From assembly GCA_030247855.1 (NCBI GenBank), contig JAPDRN010000112.1:1-64000 (forward strand): DNA of 64,000 nt, given 5' to 3'. The notes under the pieces are model-generated. The model was not told the DNA's origin. It did not search any database and saw nothing but the letters and a program-made list of their open reading frames with translations. How positions within the stretch are numbered: the first letter of the stretch is position 1; each line of letters opens with the position of its first letter. Source of the DNA: Knufia peltigerae. Its lineage: Eukaryota; Ascomycota; Eurotiomycetes; Chaetothyriales; Trichomeriaceae. Below, piece after piece: positions 10,162-21,229 of the stretch. The position numbers and the translations under genes were made by a program.

Positions 10162-11856
10162 CTACTGTCTTGCACGCTTGCCACGCATGACTATCTCCAC
10201 ATACGGGATCAGACAACCTGGACCAGGCGACGTCTCCAAGAACGCTTCCTAGATACGACCTAGTTAGACCATGTCGGCTGAGTCGGGGTCAGTCTACCTT
10301 TGTCAAATCACACAGGGCGTCTTTGCGCGCGGCTTCCAAGAAACCTTTGATACGACCACTCCATTTCGAGGGATTTGCCAGAGTCAGCCCCTGCGGATTG
10401 GCCATGTAGGTCCCGGGCTCCATCAACTCAAACAAGAGGTGTGCCAGCTGGGGCTTCTGGCTGGACCCTGTGGAGAGATGAACTAGGATTCCATCTGCAA
10501 CGTTGGCTGGCAAGTCATTAGCATTTCATGTTTACAAAAGATTACCAAGAAAAGACTCGCCAATTTTCACACAACCATGTGTATTGACAAGTACTTCACT
10601 GGTGTCCAGGCTTGCTGGCCTTGTTGATAGGGTATTAGCCATGAAGATTAGACCATTTAAGACCTGAACATCGTTAACAAATTCTGCCCCGGAATTGTTT
10701 ATGTATAACCCACCTGTTTGCAAATTGATGCTAGCTCAAACTCCTTCAAAGGCCCGTAGGGACAGCCTTGAACCTCACTTAGCGAAGTCTGTACCGACTC
10801 ATATACCAGGTAAAGTTGGTCACTGTCCTGAAAAGCCGCGTGGAGATGGACGATATTATCATGTTCGACTTTGCAAAGTCTTGCGGTACCTTCATTTCCC
10901 ACAACCTTCTTCTCTTTAATGGCAAAGACCGCAAATTTGAAATGATTCATATGTGCTATGACGACAGGCCCAGCCTCATTGTCAGGGACAATCGTACGAT
11001 AAGTGTGCCAGGGGGATTCTTGTTTGCAGAACGATAATAGCGTGGCTGACTTTGTGCCATCCGCTGGCAATCTGATCTTCAATGGCAGACGTGGAGGGGG
11101 GGTTGCGCGCTTCCTCTTGAGTTTGGAGATTTCTCCTTTACGCTGGCTTTCGGGCACATCACTTGTGGGATAGGAGTTGGTACCGGAATTAATGATTGTT
11201 CCGTTCTCAGTAGCATCAGGGAACAGGGTGAGACGTCTATCGTATTCTGACATTGTGGTATGAACTAATTGAACGGCATTCCAAAACGAGGGCTTGTCAT
11301 CTTTATGTACCTCCGACTGAGCACCTTGCTCGGCGTCTAGCCGCGCGCTAGTGCCTACATCCAAAACCCCAGAAAGAGCCTGATCTATGATTGTAGCCTC
11401 ACTCTTTCCACGGCGCTTTTCAGATACGCGATTAAAATTTCCTTACGTTGGTTCTCGGCCACCAGTTCCTGTATACGTGCCACATAGTACTCGGCTGAAG
11501 GCTTCCTCTCGTATGTCTTTTCTTCTTGTAAGGCGGCCCTCAAATTGATGATTTCTGTCATTGCCAAATGCTTGAGACGTGAAGCCTCTCGAGCTGATTG
11601 TTCTGTCACCCGCAGACGAAAGTAGAGATGATTAATTGTGATGTTGGCATGATCAAGAAGAAAGGACAGATTGGAGATCTTCCAATTGTAGACCTCGTCA
11701 GGCTGCGCCTGCTCTGGTGTATCAGAATCTGAAGTGGAGAAGCTCTTCTGCGATAAACGATCAAAATATGCTCCACAGATGAAGTTAAATACGTGGACAT
11801 ACCTGGTTGCTTTCGACGTCGTCTATCCACTTCTCGACAGGATGTTCCAAGTCCAT
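10162..11856 (-). CDS. Kinase-like protein without catalytic motifs (pseudokinase), with N-terminal coiled coil
   Basis: The start at 11856 gives MDLEHPVEKWIDDVESNQ, a 55-nt intron, then a coiled-coil exon from 11747 (ISNLSFLLDHANITINHLYF, ARIQELVAENQRKEILI). The exon junction near 11430-11345 is uncertain. The next exon has a kinase N-lobe: FAVFAIKEKK (beta-3 Lys) and VEHDNIVHLHAAF with QLYLVYE (hinge). After two more introns come VLNGLIFMANTLSTRPASLD, EVLVNTHGCVKIGE and HLLFELMEPGTYMANP, then the last exon ending LETSPGPG...RARQ at 10162. The HRD and DFG motifs are absent: Leu-Asp-Thr-Ser stands where HRDxKxxN is expected and VKIGES where DFG is expected. The order of elements matches fungal kinase-like proteins with the ELMEPGT motif. 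Likely a non-catalytic signalling or binding protein; substrate unknown. Confidence 0.65.
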
Positions 11857-12205
11857 GTTGCAAGTGTCGTGTCCAGTCTAGGTGATTCGTGAGCGTGGCT
11901 ACAGAGTATGAATGCAAACTCAAGCCATATGTAGGCGGAGAGGCCGTTACAAGTATGAGAGGCTAGGAGTGTCCTTGCGGTGCTCAAAAATCGGATCACG
12001 GCAATCCCTTCCACATAACCGCCCGGTAACATGATTCGAGTGGAGCTGTTGACGTATCTGTCGTCGAAGCGCCTAACCGACATCTTTGACCACCTCTGTC
12101 GATCATGCTTCGTACAAGTACTTTTTGTGGCATTGCCAGGGGCTTATACTAATAGTAGGTAAAGTTGGAGATTTTATGAAAAGTAAAGATAGCACAGGAT
12201 ATTAT

Positions 12206-12766
12206 TTAGCCAAAATTGATACCTAAGCCATTGACAACATATGACAGATCTTGAACAGCAATAGGTGGTTGACCGTCGCGGTAGATCAACTTCTCAATCG
12301 CCACCATGTTTGCTGGTAGTTCATTCCTGTTCGTCTGATCCATTTCATCTTGATCAGGAATCTGAGCCAAGACGTCCAACATGGGATCGTCTGCGGAAGT
12401 AGCCACCTGGACGGCAGGTTCCTCTTCTTCATCCACATCGGCATCGTTGTTCTTGATTTCCTTGGAAGAAGTCAAAACGCATTCAACTGCGCAATGTGAC
12501 TGGGAGTACTGATTAGCAAGAGTAGGAGGGCTATGTAATACACTCACTTCGTTGGCAGAGCTCTGCACGTCTTTTGACATTCTTCGCCATTTGGCTTGGA
12601 GCGACCAGATAGTCCGAGGAGAGTGAGGGAATGACTGGTTGAATAACGTTTGGATTCGTGCCCATGGGGCACGAGTGCTCTTTGATATCTTGTTCCAGAG
12701 CTCACGTAGTGCTGTCTCTTCTTCTTCGGTGAAAGTGCGACGAGTGTGCCTGGTATCGGTGTCCAT
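12206..12766 (-). CDS. Myb/SANT-like DNA-binding protein
   Basis: The ATG at 12766 starts MDTDTRHTRRTFTEEEETAL, followed by a SANT/Myb-type helix set (TEEEETALRELWNKI, APWARIQTLF, RTIWSLQAKWRRM) with spaced Trp residues (about residues 13-64). A 48-nt intron with GTGAGT donor, TTGCTAAT branch site and CCCAG acceptor (about 12549-12502) can be removed without changing frame, so the protein is 186 residues unspliced or 170 spliced. The rest is acidic (a DEEEE run) and ends in a short conserved-looking stretch VAIEKLIYRDGQPPIAVQDL. Myb/SANT-like genes have been noted among Starship genes; the role in the element (regulating captain or cargo) is inference. Confidence 0.7.
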   Translation of the reverse strand: MDTDTRHTRRTFTEEEETALRELWNKISKSTRAPWARIQTLFNQSFPHSPRTIWSLQAKWRRMSKDVQSSANEVSVLHSPPTLANQYSQSHCAVECVLTSSKEIKNNDADVDEEEEPAVQVATSADDPMLDVLAQIPDQDEMDQTNRNELPANMVAIEKLIYRDGQPPIAVQDLSYVVNGLGINFG

Positions 12767-13412
12767 GATTGTGCTGGAAATTCATGTTACAGCTCTAACG
12801 GCAGGTCTCTAGTCATATCATAATTATATGTGCGCATTTTGGCTGGCTCGGAGGTCTTGAGAATCAGATTCCAGCGTAACTCTACGTACTACGCAAGCTC
12901 ATAATTTAGGGTCGGCTGTGTACATGGATCAGATCGCTGAAAAAGGTGCGAGATGCAAAAATAATACTCGTGAACATGTCTTCTCTCGAGCTGTGTAGGA
13001 AGCTAAAAGCACTAAAGAATGTATTCTTCAATATCTAAGGACCCAATGACACCCCGCCGTTAAACGATCCGGTAGGGTCAGGGGCGCGGTCCAAGAAGCT
13101 GCGATCGTGTGGCGCCTGGGGCCGCGAGACCCTGCGTTACCTATTTTATTAGTCCATCCTGGGGTTAATTAACTATCGACATGGAATTGATTCGTGGTTC
13201 GTAGGGCATCACTACTTCGCAGTCACATTGTCATCCTCGCGCGCGACAAAAGAACATCTTTAGCCGCTCACAGCCCCTCTTTGTTCGAGATACTATTCCG
13301 ACGTACGCAGGCACAGAAGAGGGAATTTGACAACAGCATCTTAAATAGCTTGTCAATTCCTGTCCGTGAACACTTGCATCCTTCTAGTATCGATATCTTT
13401 TCCCAGTTCAGA
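12767..13412. other. Intergenic spacer
   Basis: Divergent spacer between the Myb/SANT-like gene and the acidic protein. A frame from 13194 runs into the next gene but starts with GTG; I take it as leader. A GC-rich patch lies at about 13060-13135. No motif recognised. Confidence 0.4.
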
Positions 13413-13893
13413 ATGGATTTCTTCCTAGCCGGAGACACGCCACAGTCTGCTGATAAAACCACCACCACAATGGCCAGTCCACATAACACAGAATGGGACT
13501 TCAATCCAGAGACTTTCTTTGATTGGGAGGCCCCCATGACACAAGAGGAGCTGGATGCCTTATGGTTGTCGGAAGAAAGTCTAACCGAAATCCTTGGTGA
13601 CTCGAAGCCCGAGGAGCCGATCCCAAATTCTGATCTAGGCCCAAGTCTCGGCCTAGAAGAGCCCATGGCCCAAGTCTCCACGGGCGTACTTCACAACCTT
13701 GTTGACACCGTGAATCGTTTGCAAGAGCAGTACGTACCATCCTTTCAGTTGTGAAGACTTTAGCTGACTTGCGAACAGGGTTGCACAGAGCGAGAAGTAC
13801 GAGCTGTGCCCTTCGATGGGATTTGCCACTGATATATCACAGAACCATTGGCCGACTCCAAAGGTGGGCTTTGGAAATGGAGAGTTGGTCTAA
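13413..13893 (+). CDS. Small acidic protein, unknown (143 aa)
   Basis: The first ATG in frame that makes sense is at 13413 (MDFFLAGDTPQSADKTTTTM). Exon 1 ends at 13729 before a GTACGT donor; the acceptor GAACAG ends at 13778; exon 2 stops with TAA at 13891-13893, and 317+115 nt is exactly 144 codons. The protein is rich in Asp/Glu, with aromatic clusters (EWDFNPETFFDWEAP) that resemble transcription activation segments, followed by a short amphipathic helix (VLHNLVDTVNRLQEQVAQ). No DNA-binding or enzymatic motif. Possibly a partner of the adjacent divergent Myb/SANT-like protein; that is only a guess from position and composition. Confidence 0.55.
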
Positions 13894-14575
13894 ATATTGT
13901 AGTGGGTTGTTGGGCGCGCAATTTGCTGGAAACGACAAAGGTCCAGAAGTCAGCGAAGTTTAGGACTTCTTTAATGTAATTTGTGCTTTGCAGAATTCCG
14001 TGAATTCGTTTTAGGGCAAGAGTGCGATGTCTAGACCTGCCAGATGTGATAAGATGTAACAACCCTTTCACTTCAAGGAATCTCTGTACAGACTTATTCA
14101 GAATCCGACTTACTATCCTTCTATTCTAGCAATGTTGGTTACAAACATGTACTGGTGATCCTTGTACAAGAGAAAATGAGTATTTGACACTTTTATACAC
14201 GCCATCTATAATCAGTCGATACATTCAGATATCTTAACAACATCAATCTCATTCCATGAGATACTGTAGTGGCATACTCAGAACTTAATTTTCTATCTAT
14301 CCTTAATTATCATACCAAGTGGGCTGCGACGGCCTCGGAACGGTAGTCATAATTCAAATTGTCAACATTGGCGGCTTCAGAAAATCCCGTGTTGTACATA
14401 TTGTAAAAGAAATAAGAGATGTGTAGAATTTTGCAAACCACAAATACTCAATTGGTTAGAATAACAGCAGTGCAATTCTCAAGGCCTGCTCGAGTGCTTT
14501 AACGCTCCATATTTCGACAAGACCCAGATACTCCTACGCGCCCAAGTACCTCTCTGTGCTCGTCTAATCCGGGCT
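13894..14575. other. AT-rich intergenic stretch
   Basis: Convergent spacer between the acidic protein and the zinc-finger gene. It is AT-rich with no frame that I can support; presumably it holds the two 3' ends. Confidence 0.4.
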
Positions 14576-16895
14576 TCAGTTAGTGTCTCTCAAGAGCTCA
14601 TTTGTAGCGGTCTGGCTTGCAGATTCATTTGAAGCATTATCAGGCATTTCCAGCACATCACAATCTTCATTGAAGTAGTGACCTAGATCTGTACTCTCCT
14701 CCATGGTCGTCAATGCGTCCTCTGCATTTTGTCCCATGTCCTCTTGAATAAAGCGATGAATTGTTGCCGGAACCAGGACGTGGCGATAGTACTGAACCGG
14801 ATTGCGGTGAATAATATCGTCCTCCTCCTTTGCATTAGTCATTGCTTCGCGTAACAGAAAGATTAATTCTTCAATCCTGAGTATTGTCAGTTGCTTAGAC
14901 TTCTCATGAAGTATTCATTGAACTCACACTTGGTTCTCACCGCGTGGGCCATAATAGCCCCCGTAACTCGTTGCAAGCAACGGATCATTTAGAATACCAC
15001 GCCGTGGGAGAAATAATTGATGAACGTATCGCTCCCTAAATGGCGGAACACTCTGGGCTGTCAAACATGTTTCGAGCCAGCTCTTCAGTTCCCGAACACG
15101 GGACGGAACTCTTTCCCAATTAATCTGTGGGTAGCCACGCTTCCCCCAAAGAGCTTGCATTACTTCTTGGCTTTCCATCGAGGCTTCTGCTGGATCTGCG
15201 GTAATCTTCTTATCCTTGTGTCCTGCATCCGCCTTGCGTGCCAATGTTTTACTCAGGTCTGGCAACGAGTCAGAGTCACTATCGCTGGCTAGATTTATTA
15301 TCTCTTTGGTCTCGTGTTCGTTGTCGGTTCGTAAAAGTTTGGAAGGGACTTCGCGATCCGGAGTAAGCCTGTGTTTCTTGCGGTGGACTCCCTCTGTAAA
15401 TTCCCGAAGGTATAAACCATGAGCAACCCGAAGATGATATCCTAAATAGCGAATGTCTTGACATTTAGTAGAGCATTCAGGGTGGGGACATATTAGTGGC
15501 CAGTGGTTATGAACGCTGAGATGAACACCTTGTATATGGTCATATATGAGATCAAGACGGTCAAATTCAGCCATTCGTTCCTCTGGTGATAGAGAGGCGT
15601 TCCCTAAGCAGAAAGGGCACAATGCAGGTCGGATAATCGTAGATGCAGACCTGACAAGCCCACAGTCCTGTCCAAGGCATGAAGATAAGTGCCACTGAAG
15701 GTGGCCCTCCCACTGAGACCGTCCGACCCACTGAATACAAATGGTGCAGAATTGGACCTCTTCACCTTTTATTTCTCTTGCTTCGTTCCTGCGGCAGTCA
15801 TGAGGAGTTTCTCCCGAGTGCTGGCTATCCCTGCTTCATGAGTAAGTCCCTTGCCGGGACGAAGTGTAATTACATACCTCAACAGACGACCACATCGCAC
15901 AACAGGGCACCGACCCAAAATTTCTCTTTCGGAAGGCGGGCAGATTTCGTCCTCAAGAAAGACACAGGACTCTGTCAAGCCTTCAAGAAATTCGCAAAAT
16001 TCAGCCTTCATCCAAGGCCTCTTCATCTTGGACACTTTTGTCATTGTGGCAGGGGGGGACAATCTGAGCATTTGAAGCCATCTGGCACGTAGAATGAGCT
16101 CATTGACTCTAGGTTTGGACACTGGTACGGCCGCAGGTTTTCTGCGTTGCCTTCGACGTTCCGCGTCTGATCTGATCAAGTCTGCATTAGAGTCACTGTT
16201 GCTTTCACTCTCGCCGTCACTGGCGCTTTCGCTTTCGCCGTCGCTCTCACTAGCACTGGTGTTGATGCTGTAGCTCTCGTTCTCACTATCACTAATGTTT
16301 TTTGCTCTGTGCTTGTTATCAGCACGGCTCATGAATCTTGGTGGTTTCCTGATAGGCGTAGTCCTTTCATCTGGCCTTGTCACTTTCCTGCGGCCTCTAG
16401 TGTCATTGCGAGGGCTATTATTGTATTGGGTGTTTCGCTGAACCTTCTTAGAAAAGTCCGTCCGTGCTTGAGGGGTTGTTCGCGATCTTTCATTACCATC
16501 AGTGCTGGTGTCGATGTCGCTGCCGCTTTCAACTTCAATTTCGCTCTCTGATTCATTGATACGCCCGGATTTTCCCTGAGAATGCTTGGAGGACTTGGCC
16601 GTCACGTTAGGGCTTGGCTTTGAGCCTTTGGTGGTTTTGTGGCTATTTTGGTTCTTCGCGGTGTCCTTGGTATCGCCATCGTACTTTCTGCGACTCTTGG
16701 AACCTGTAAGTTTGGCTCTCGGGTCTGTTCTTGATCCCTTATCATCTTCAGAGCCATTAGCAGTGCAATATATGGCTATCCAGCATAGTTTGAAGTTATA
16801 TTTGTGTTGTCTTCCTAGCTCTTTTTGGGTTTTATTCAGTAAGACTACTTACCAGAGCGCATCTTATCACTCCTAGAGGGGTTTCTGGGACCCAT
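14576..16895 (-). CDS. Captain-tail-like zinc-finger protein without recombinase domain, 700 aa
   Basis: Exons 16895-16853, 16775-15878, 15788-14928 and 14876-14576 close in frame to 701 codons. The first intron could end earlier (38 nt) without frame change. The N-terminal half is low-complexity, with Ser/Asp/Glu runs (SESDGESESASDGESESNSD) and basic patches. Then come CPVVRCGRLLR, a C2H2 finger FCTICIQWVGRSQWEGHLQWH, CPFC with H-x4-H (HIQGVH), CPHPEC with H-x4-H (HLRVAH), another acidic linker and a C-terminal helical region. This series of zinc ligands matches the C-terminal tail of the adjacent captain, including a same-phase intron one codon away from the captain's. No tyrosine-recombinase motifs are present. 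It may be a DNA-binding companion or competitor of the captain (inference). Confidence 0.7.
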
Positions 16896-17867
16896 GGCAC
16901 ATGATTCGAGGCTTGCACGAGGTCGATCACTCAGACGATACTTGTGGTTAGGGGAGACAGAGAAGGACTTCTCGATACTTCTACAAGGAGCCAAGGAGCT
17001 GCGCTGATCCGAGATCCTCTCTCGGTTCGGCCACAGTGAAGGACGATGGGGACTTCCAGATTACTTATTCAGACAGGATCTCAGCTCCGGAGGTAGAGAT
17101 GATCCACATTTGGGTGGTTCCAACGAGTTTTCCTAAAGACTATCCTTCACGAGCTCCAAGAGCTGATCTCGGCGACCATTCATGTTTTGGTATCTCTTCT
17201 TTCTCTAACATAGTGCTCTTCCGGGTAAATGGTGTCGATATAACTTCGTAAAGGCCTGGAACAGCTCTCGACCCGAAATCGCCGGAATCCTTGATAGGAA
17301 AAGTCTTGACAATGTATTAATTTTCCTAATGGTGTCGATAGGTTAGGTGGTATGGTTTCTCGGGACCACCAAATTCTGTGAGCTTGGCATATATTACTAC
17401 AGTAAAAGACTTCGCAATTTATACATCACGATAGATAATTTCACACTATATATTACAAAGTCCTAAGATTGAAACATAATCGTAAAGACTTGAACATGCT
17501 ATGCTCTTAGGGCAAAGATCCAAAATATCGCGACTAGGATAAAAGTGTTTAGGAGTTAAGAGTTGAGTCTATTTGCAACACCATATAGTGTCTACTACGG
17601 GTTAGTGAGTGCGCACTGAGAGACTGCTTTCCTTCGAGTAGCCTAACTAGTATGATCACTCAGTTCTCCAAATCCTAAAGACATATCGAAAAATGAAGAT
17701 GCTTGTTAAGAACATTCAGCATGAATCATCAGAGATTATAACACGCCGGCCAGTCAATTCCCTGACCCTTGAGAACCATTCCCTAAATAATGCATGGCGC
17801 GAGGAAGCGATCTCGTCATATGAGCAATCACCTCCTTCTGAACCGACTTAACGCTTGCCCAAATTGC
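16896..17867. other. AT-rich spacer between the two zinc-finger genes
   Basis: About 1 kb without a supportable gene; 17320-17560 is notably AT-rich with scattered stops in all frames. It separates the captain 3' end from the start of the captain-tail-like gene. Confidence 0.4.
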
Positions 17868-20800
17868 TCAAATACTTTTCGAATCAAAATGCGCTTCGTC
17901 GGATAGTCGCGACCCTGTCTCATTATCCTGGTTCGCTTCAGATTCCACTATCCAGCCGCTGTAGTCGGAAGGAATTGGACCGCTATCATTCTTTGAGAAG
18001 TTCGCACCTGCTGTGTCAAAGCTCGCCGAGAGGATCTGAGGATCAACTGGAGGCGTCTGAGCGCAAAGCCTTTTGGGAGAACTCTCGGCGCAATCGGAGC
18101 TGCCTCGCTTCTTCGAAAGCTGGATGGGCGAGGCTCGTTTGACTGCAGCTTTGCTCAGCCCGTCTATTCCGTGAAACTCTTCTAAATGTGTCCACAAACT
18201 TAAGAGCCCAGAGCAAGAGGCGCAGCAGTTTGGATGCGGGCATTCGGATGTTGCTTCCATCGACTCCAAAAGATGATATTTGTCAATGTGCCAGCACAAC
18301 CTCTCTGGACGGTCGAAGGTTATATATTGACCAGCTGCGGCTCCAGCGATACCACCGGCGCAAAAGGGGCAAAATCCATCTTGGATACAGAAGCGATTTG
18401 GGTGGGAAGAGTTGCTAGTAACAGCACCGCAGTCCAAAGAAAGAAATGCCAAATGTAGGGAGCAATGCTCGTCCCATTCGCTTCCTTTGGGAAAGAACTT
18501 AAAGCAGCGGTAGCAATACATTACTGCCTTGCCGTAAAACGTTCTGGTCTCGGTTCGGCGGCAATTGTGAATATGCATTCGCTGATCCTGAAGATTTCTG
18601 TGATAATTCGTTAAAATGAGTGTACGAGTCCCGAGTCTCTCTCGACTTACATCGGCAATTCCTTGCCACATGCTATTACCGGACAGAAACGACCTCTGGG
18701 TTCCTCGTTCGGACGATAAGCACGGACCTCTTCCTCCCTCGCTAATTCGGCCAGAACGTCGATAATCTTTGGCCTAATCGCAGAGGAGTACTCAATCTCA
18801 CCACTCATCACTTGGGCAATGATTCTCTGTCTCGGCTTACAGCTCAATTCTTGATCAAATCGAGACGTCGAGAAGTCCGGCTTTTCGAGATCGGCTGGGT
18901 TCGTGAAGGCTGATTCAGCGCGGAATTTTTGAACCCACTCTGCCTGATAAAGTTTTAGATGGTTACGTAGTAAACGCTTCCTCAGACATCTCATCTGGTC
19001 GCGAATGCCTTGTAGATCCCCTCGGGCGTCGTTAGCTTCCGCCTTAAGCTTTTGTTTCTCCAGGTTCTGGTAGACTTCATCAGCAGCACACACTTGATTC
19101 GCTATGTTCAAGGGCAACTTGATTGGAAACCCCTTGATTCGGCTGCAAGATGCTGAAGTCAAGTGGTCAAAATAGTCCGCGCGAGGTTTCTCACCCAGGT
19201 AAAGAGACTGCACATCCACGTTACTAATGCTGTGAATGTAAGACCGGTTGAAGACAGCGCGGCTGTGGCCCACAGTATGCTTCCGTTGAGCTGCAGAAAC
19301 ATTGGCGGCGTCAACTTTATTTGTGACTTCTTGACGGAATCGATAGAAAACAAGAGGATGGGTGTAGCCGGATTGCCGAGTCCATAGGCGAAACCAGTCT
19401 CCAAAGGCCTTCTGAGGCAGCGCGGTGGCCGAAGTGAGAGAGGGACGGAAAACGTGTAAGTCCCTTTTTCCTGGTTTATACAATATGCTGGCGCTCTCAA
19501 CGCGATCAGATAGCACTAGTTCGAAAAGCGTCCTAGCAGATGAATGATGTTCAAACACATCGTCAGCAAATGCAAGAGCAAGTAGCCATGCCATCGTATC
19601 ATGGCGAAGATCATCGCGCCACGACGCTGAGGTCTGTAGTCTATTTAACGTTAGCCGTCATTCAAACCATATGACAAGTTCTTATTTATACCCTATATGA
19701 GGATCTCGATTATTCTTAATCCACCTTTGAGAGAGCGTTAATACTAGTTCTTGTTCTCCAACATCATTACGTATGAATTTGAATTCCAGATCCTATAGAC
19801 CTCATCGATTAGCATGGGCACTCTTTGTTGCTTGAGAGATCATGGGTAAACCTGTTTCCTAGACTTACCTCCCACCTTAGCCCTTTCAGCGGTTCATGTT
19901 CAGAATCGGCTCTGCGCTGAAAGTTGGAGTCCCGCCTCACATAACGCCGAATTCCGGCCTCTACGGCGGTGTTACGAGCCTCTGCAGAAGGAAATTGAGG
20001 AATGATCGCACCCGTACGAGCCCCAGTAGTGTAACCGATCATCACAGCGCCGCTTAATAGTACTCGCGACCTACCTACGCGAGGATGTGATTTGCTGGGA
20101 TCGGGTTCCGTCCACAAAACCGACATTAGGTGCGTCATGTCCCTTTTATTAATTGATTCTTTCTTCTGAGTCTTTGATGTGACCAGACCTTCTTTTTGCA
20201 GACGGCCGTCAATGAACTAATTTGATGTTCAGTGTACAAGGCTCTTATCACCTAGGTTACACATACACCTAGAATTTCCGTCTTTATCGCCTTTGGAACA
20301 TCAAAGCTGATCCGTCTTTTAATTCCTGACCAAAAGTTCCCGACACGGACCTTCATTGCTAGTGCAGAGGCTGGCTCTGGCTCTAACAATGGCCCGCCTC
20401 GATCCTCTCGGGCGTCGATAGCGAAGCGAAGGAATTGCTTGAATGCGCTCGTGGGAGGTAAAGTCCATCCCTCTTTCAAAAGGTAGCTGTCTGGTTTACC
20501 TTCAGCCTCGCACCAACTATGATAAGAATAGGTAAGCTAAATCCAAATCGTACTGGGAAATGCCTTACTCTGCCCAGAGATTCATCATGCGTTCCTGAGA
20601 GAATTGTGTAGTCTCATTATACTGTTCGGTATCGTCGTAGTCATCATTATACTCTGGCACTGGAGCGTTTGACAGAGCAGCACGTCTTTCCCGACGTTGT
20701 CGGACACGTTCAGCAGTAGACACTCCGCTCAGGGTCTTAGTTCGATACGCCATGACTCGGAGGAGAATAGAATCTTGCAGAGCCGGCTGCTGTCTCCTAA

Positions 20801-20909
20801 CCTGGTTTCCTCGATACTGAGGGGAGCCATATCCATTTAAACCCGTCTTTATAGGTAAAGCACCAATGTGTTGCAATCCGATGTCGGATTCTCCATAAAC
20901 GCCAATCAT
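17868..20909 (-). CDS. Starship captain: DUF3435 tyrosine recombinase with zinc-finger tail
   Basis: Six exons by splice signals: 20909-20569, 20516-20267, 20216-19869, 19792-19692, 19640-18651 and 18597-17868; phases close to 920 codons (919 aa). In-frame ATGs also exist at 20984 and 20753; 20753 would give 867 aa. Captains cut and integrate the whole element through a tyrosine nucleophile. Seen: N-terminal core-binding part (WCEAEGKPDSYLL, TSAFKQFLRF), Arg box GYTTGARTGAI (R264), then YRFRQE (R449), VGHSR (H472) and NRSYIHS (Tyr481), followed by DVQSLYLGE. The C-terminus has CPVIACG, a C2H2 finger (CYRCF...HCSLH), CPFC/HIDKYH and CPHPNC/HLEEFH. No disabling change is visible, so the enzyme may be active. 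Its 5' end faces the presumed element edge. Confidence 0.88.
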
Positions 20910-20929
20910 TTTAAGCGCTGATACCTGCG

Positions 20930-20974
20930 ACCTGGGTGAGGCTAGGGTGAGGCCAGGGTGAGGCCAGGGTGAAT
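20930..20974. repeat. 11-bp tandem repeat near the element 5' end
   Basis: Three to four imperfect copies of agggtgaggcc (one with agggtgaggct) just upstream of the captain start at 20909. If translation began at 20984 they would be coding; I think they are untranslated. Short iterated repeats near the terminus are a common feature of large transposons and may bind the recombinase (inference). Confidence 0.7.
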
Positions 20975-20984
20975 AGGAGAGCAT

Positions 20985-21229
20985 ATTAGTCACGTGATTA
21001 AATTGAAGCAGCGATCGGATTCTGACTCTTATTCCAGGAAGACCTCACTATTCCTCAGTGTTATAACTACTAACTAATCGGCTTGTGGCTTAAGTACGGC
21101 TGAGCGAACGGGAAGCCCTGTTTTCCACAACCTGTGGTCGATTGCGGAATACAATCTACTTTGATGATATATATAGTCTAGATTAATCCTTCTCTCGATT
21201 GTTTTGGGTATTCACGTTCTTCTCCTCCG
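20985..21229. other. Candidate element edge (Starship 5' terminus / insertion site)
   Basis: Between the captain leader and the first host-type TACTCCGTA motif (21230). It holds a GC-rich block, ttaagtacggctgagcgaac at 21090-21109, running on to about 21120, then a short inverted repeat ccacaacctgtgg, in AT-rich surroundings. One of these could be the terminal sequence. I cannot fix the edge without the other end or an empty site. Confidence 0.4.

Larger units (their letters stand above)
1..21150 (-). mobile_element. Starship-type giant transposon, 5' part (left end outside window, right edge approximate)
   Basis: A DUF3435 tyrosine recombinase (captain) sits at the right end, transcribed inward, as is usual for the 5' end of a Starship. 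To its left lie the accessory families repeatedly reported in these elements: ferric reductase, patatin-like phospholipase and DUF3723, together with Myb/SANT-like and MADS-like genes. This gene set is seen directly; calling it a Starship follows from knowledge of the family. The right edge must lie between the captain 5' region (20984) and the first host-type motif (about 21230). The other end, terminal inverted repeats and target-site duplication are not in the window, so the exact limits are unknown. Confidence 0.85.

Noticed and set aside
11823..12083. 86-codon minus-strand frame upstream of the kinase-like gene
   Set aside because: Overlaps the better supported ATG exon at 11856 in another frame and has no conserved feature.
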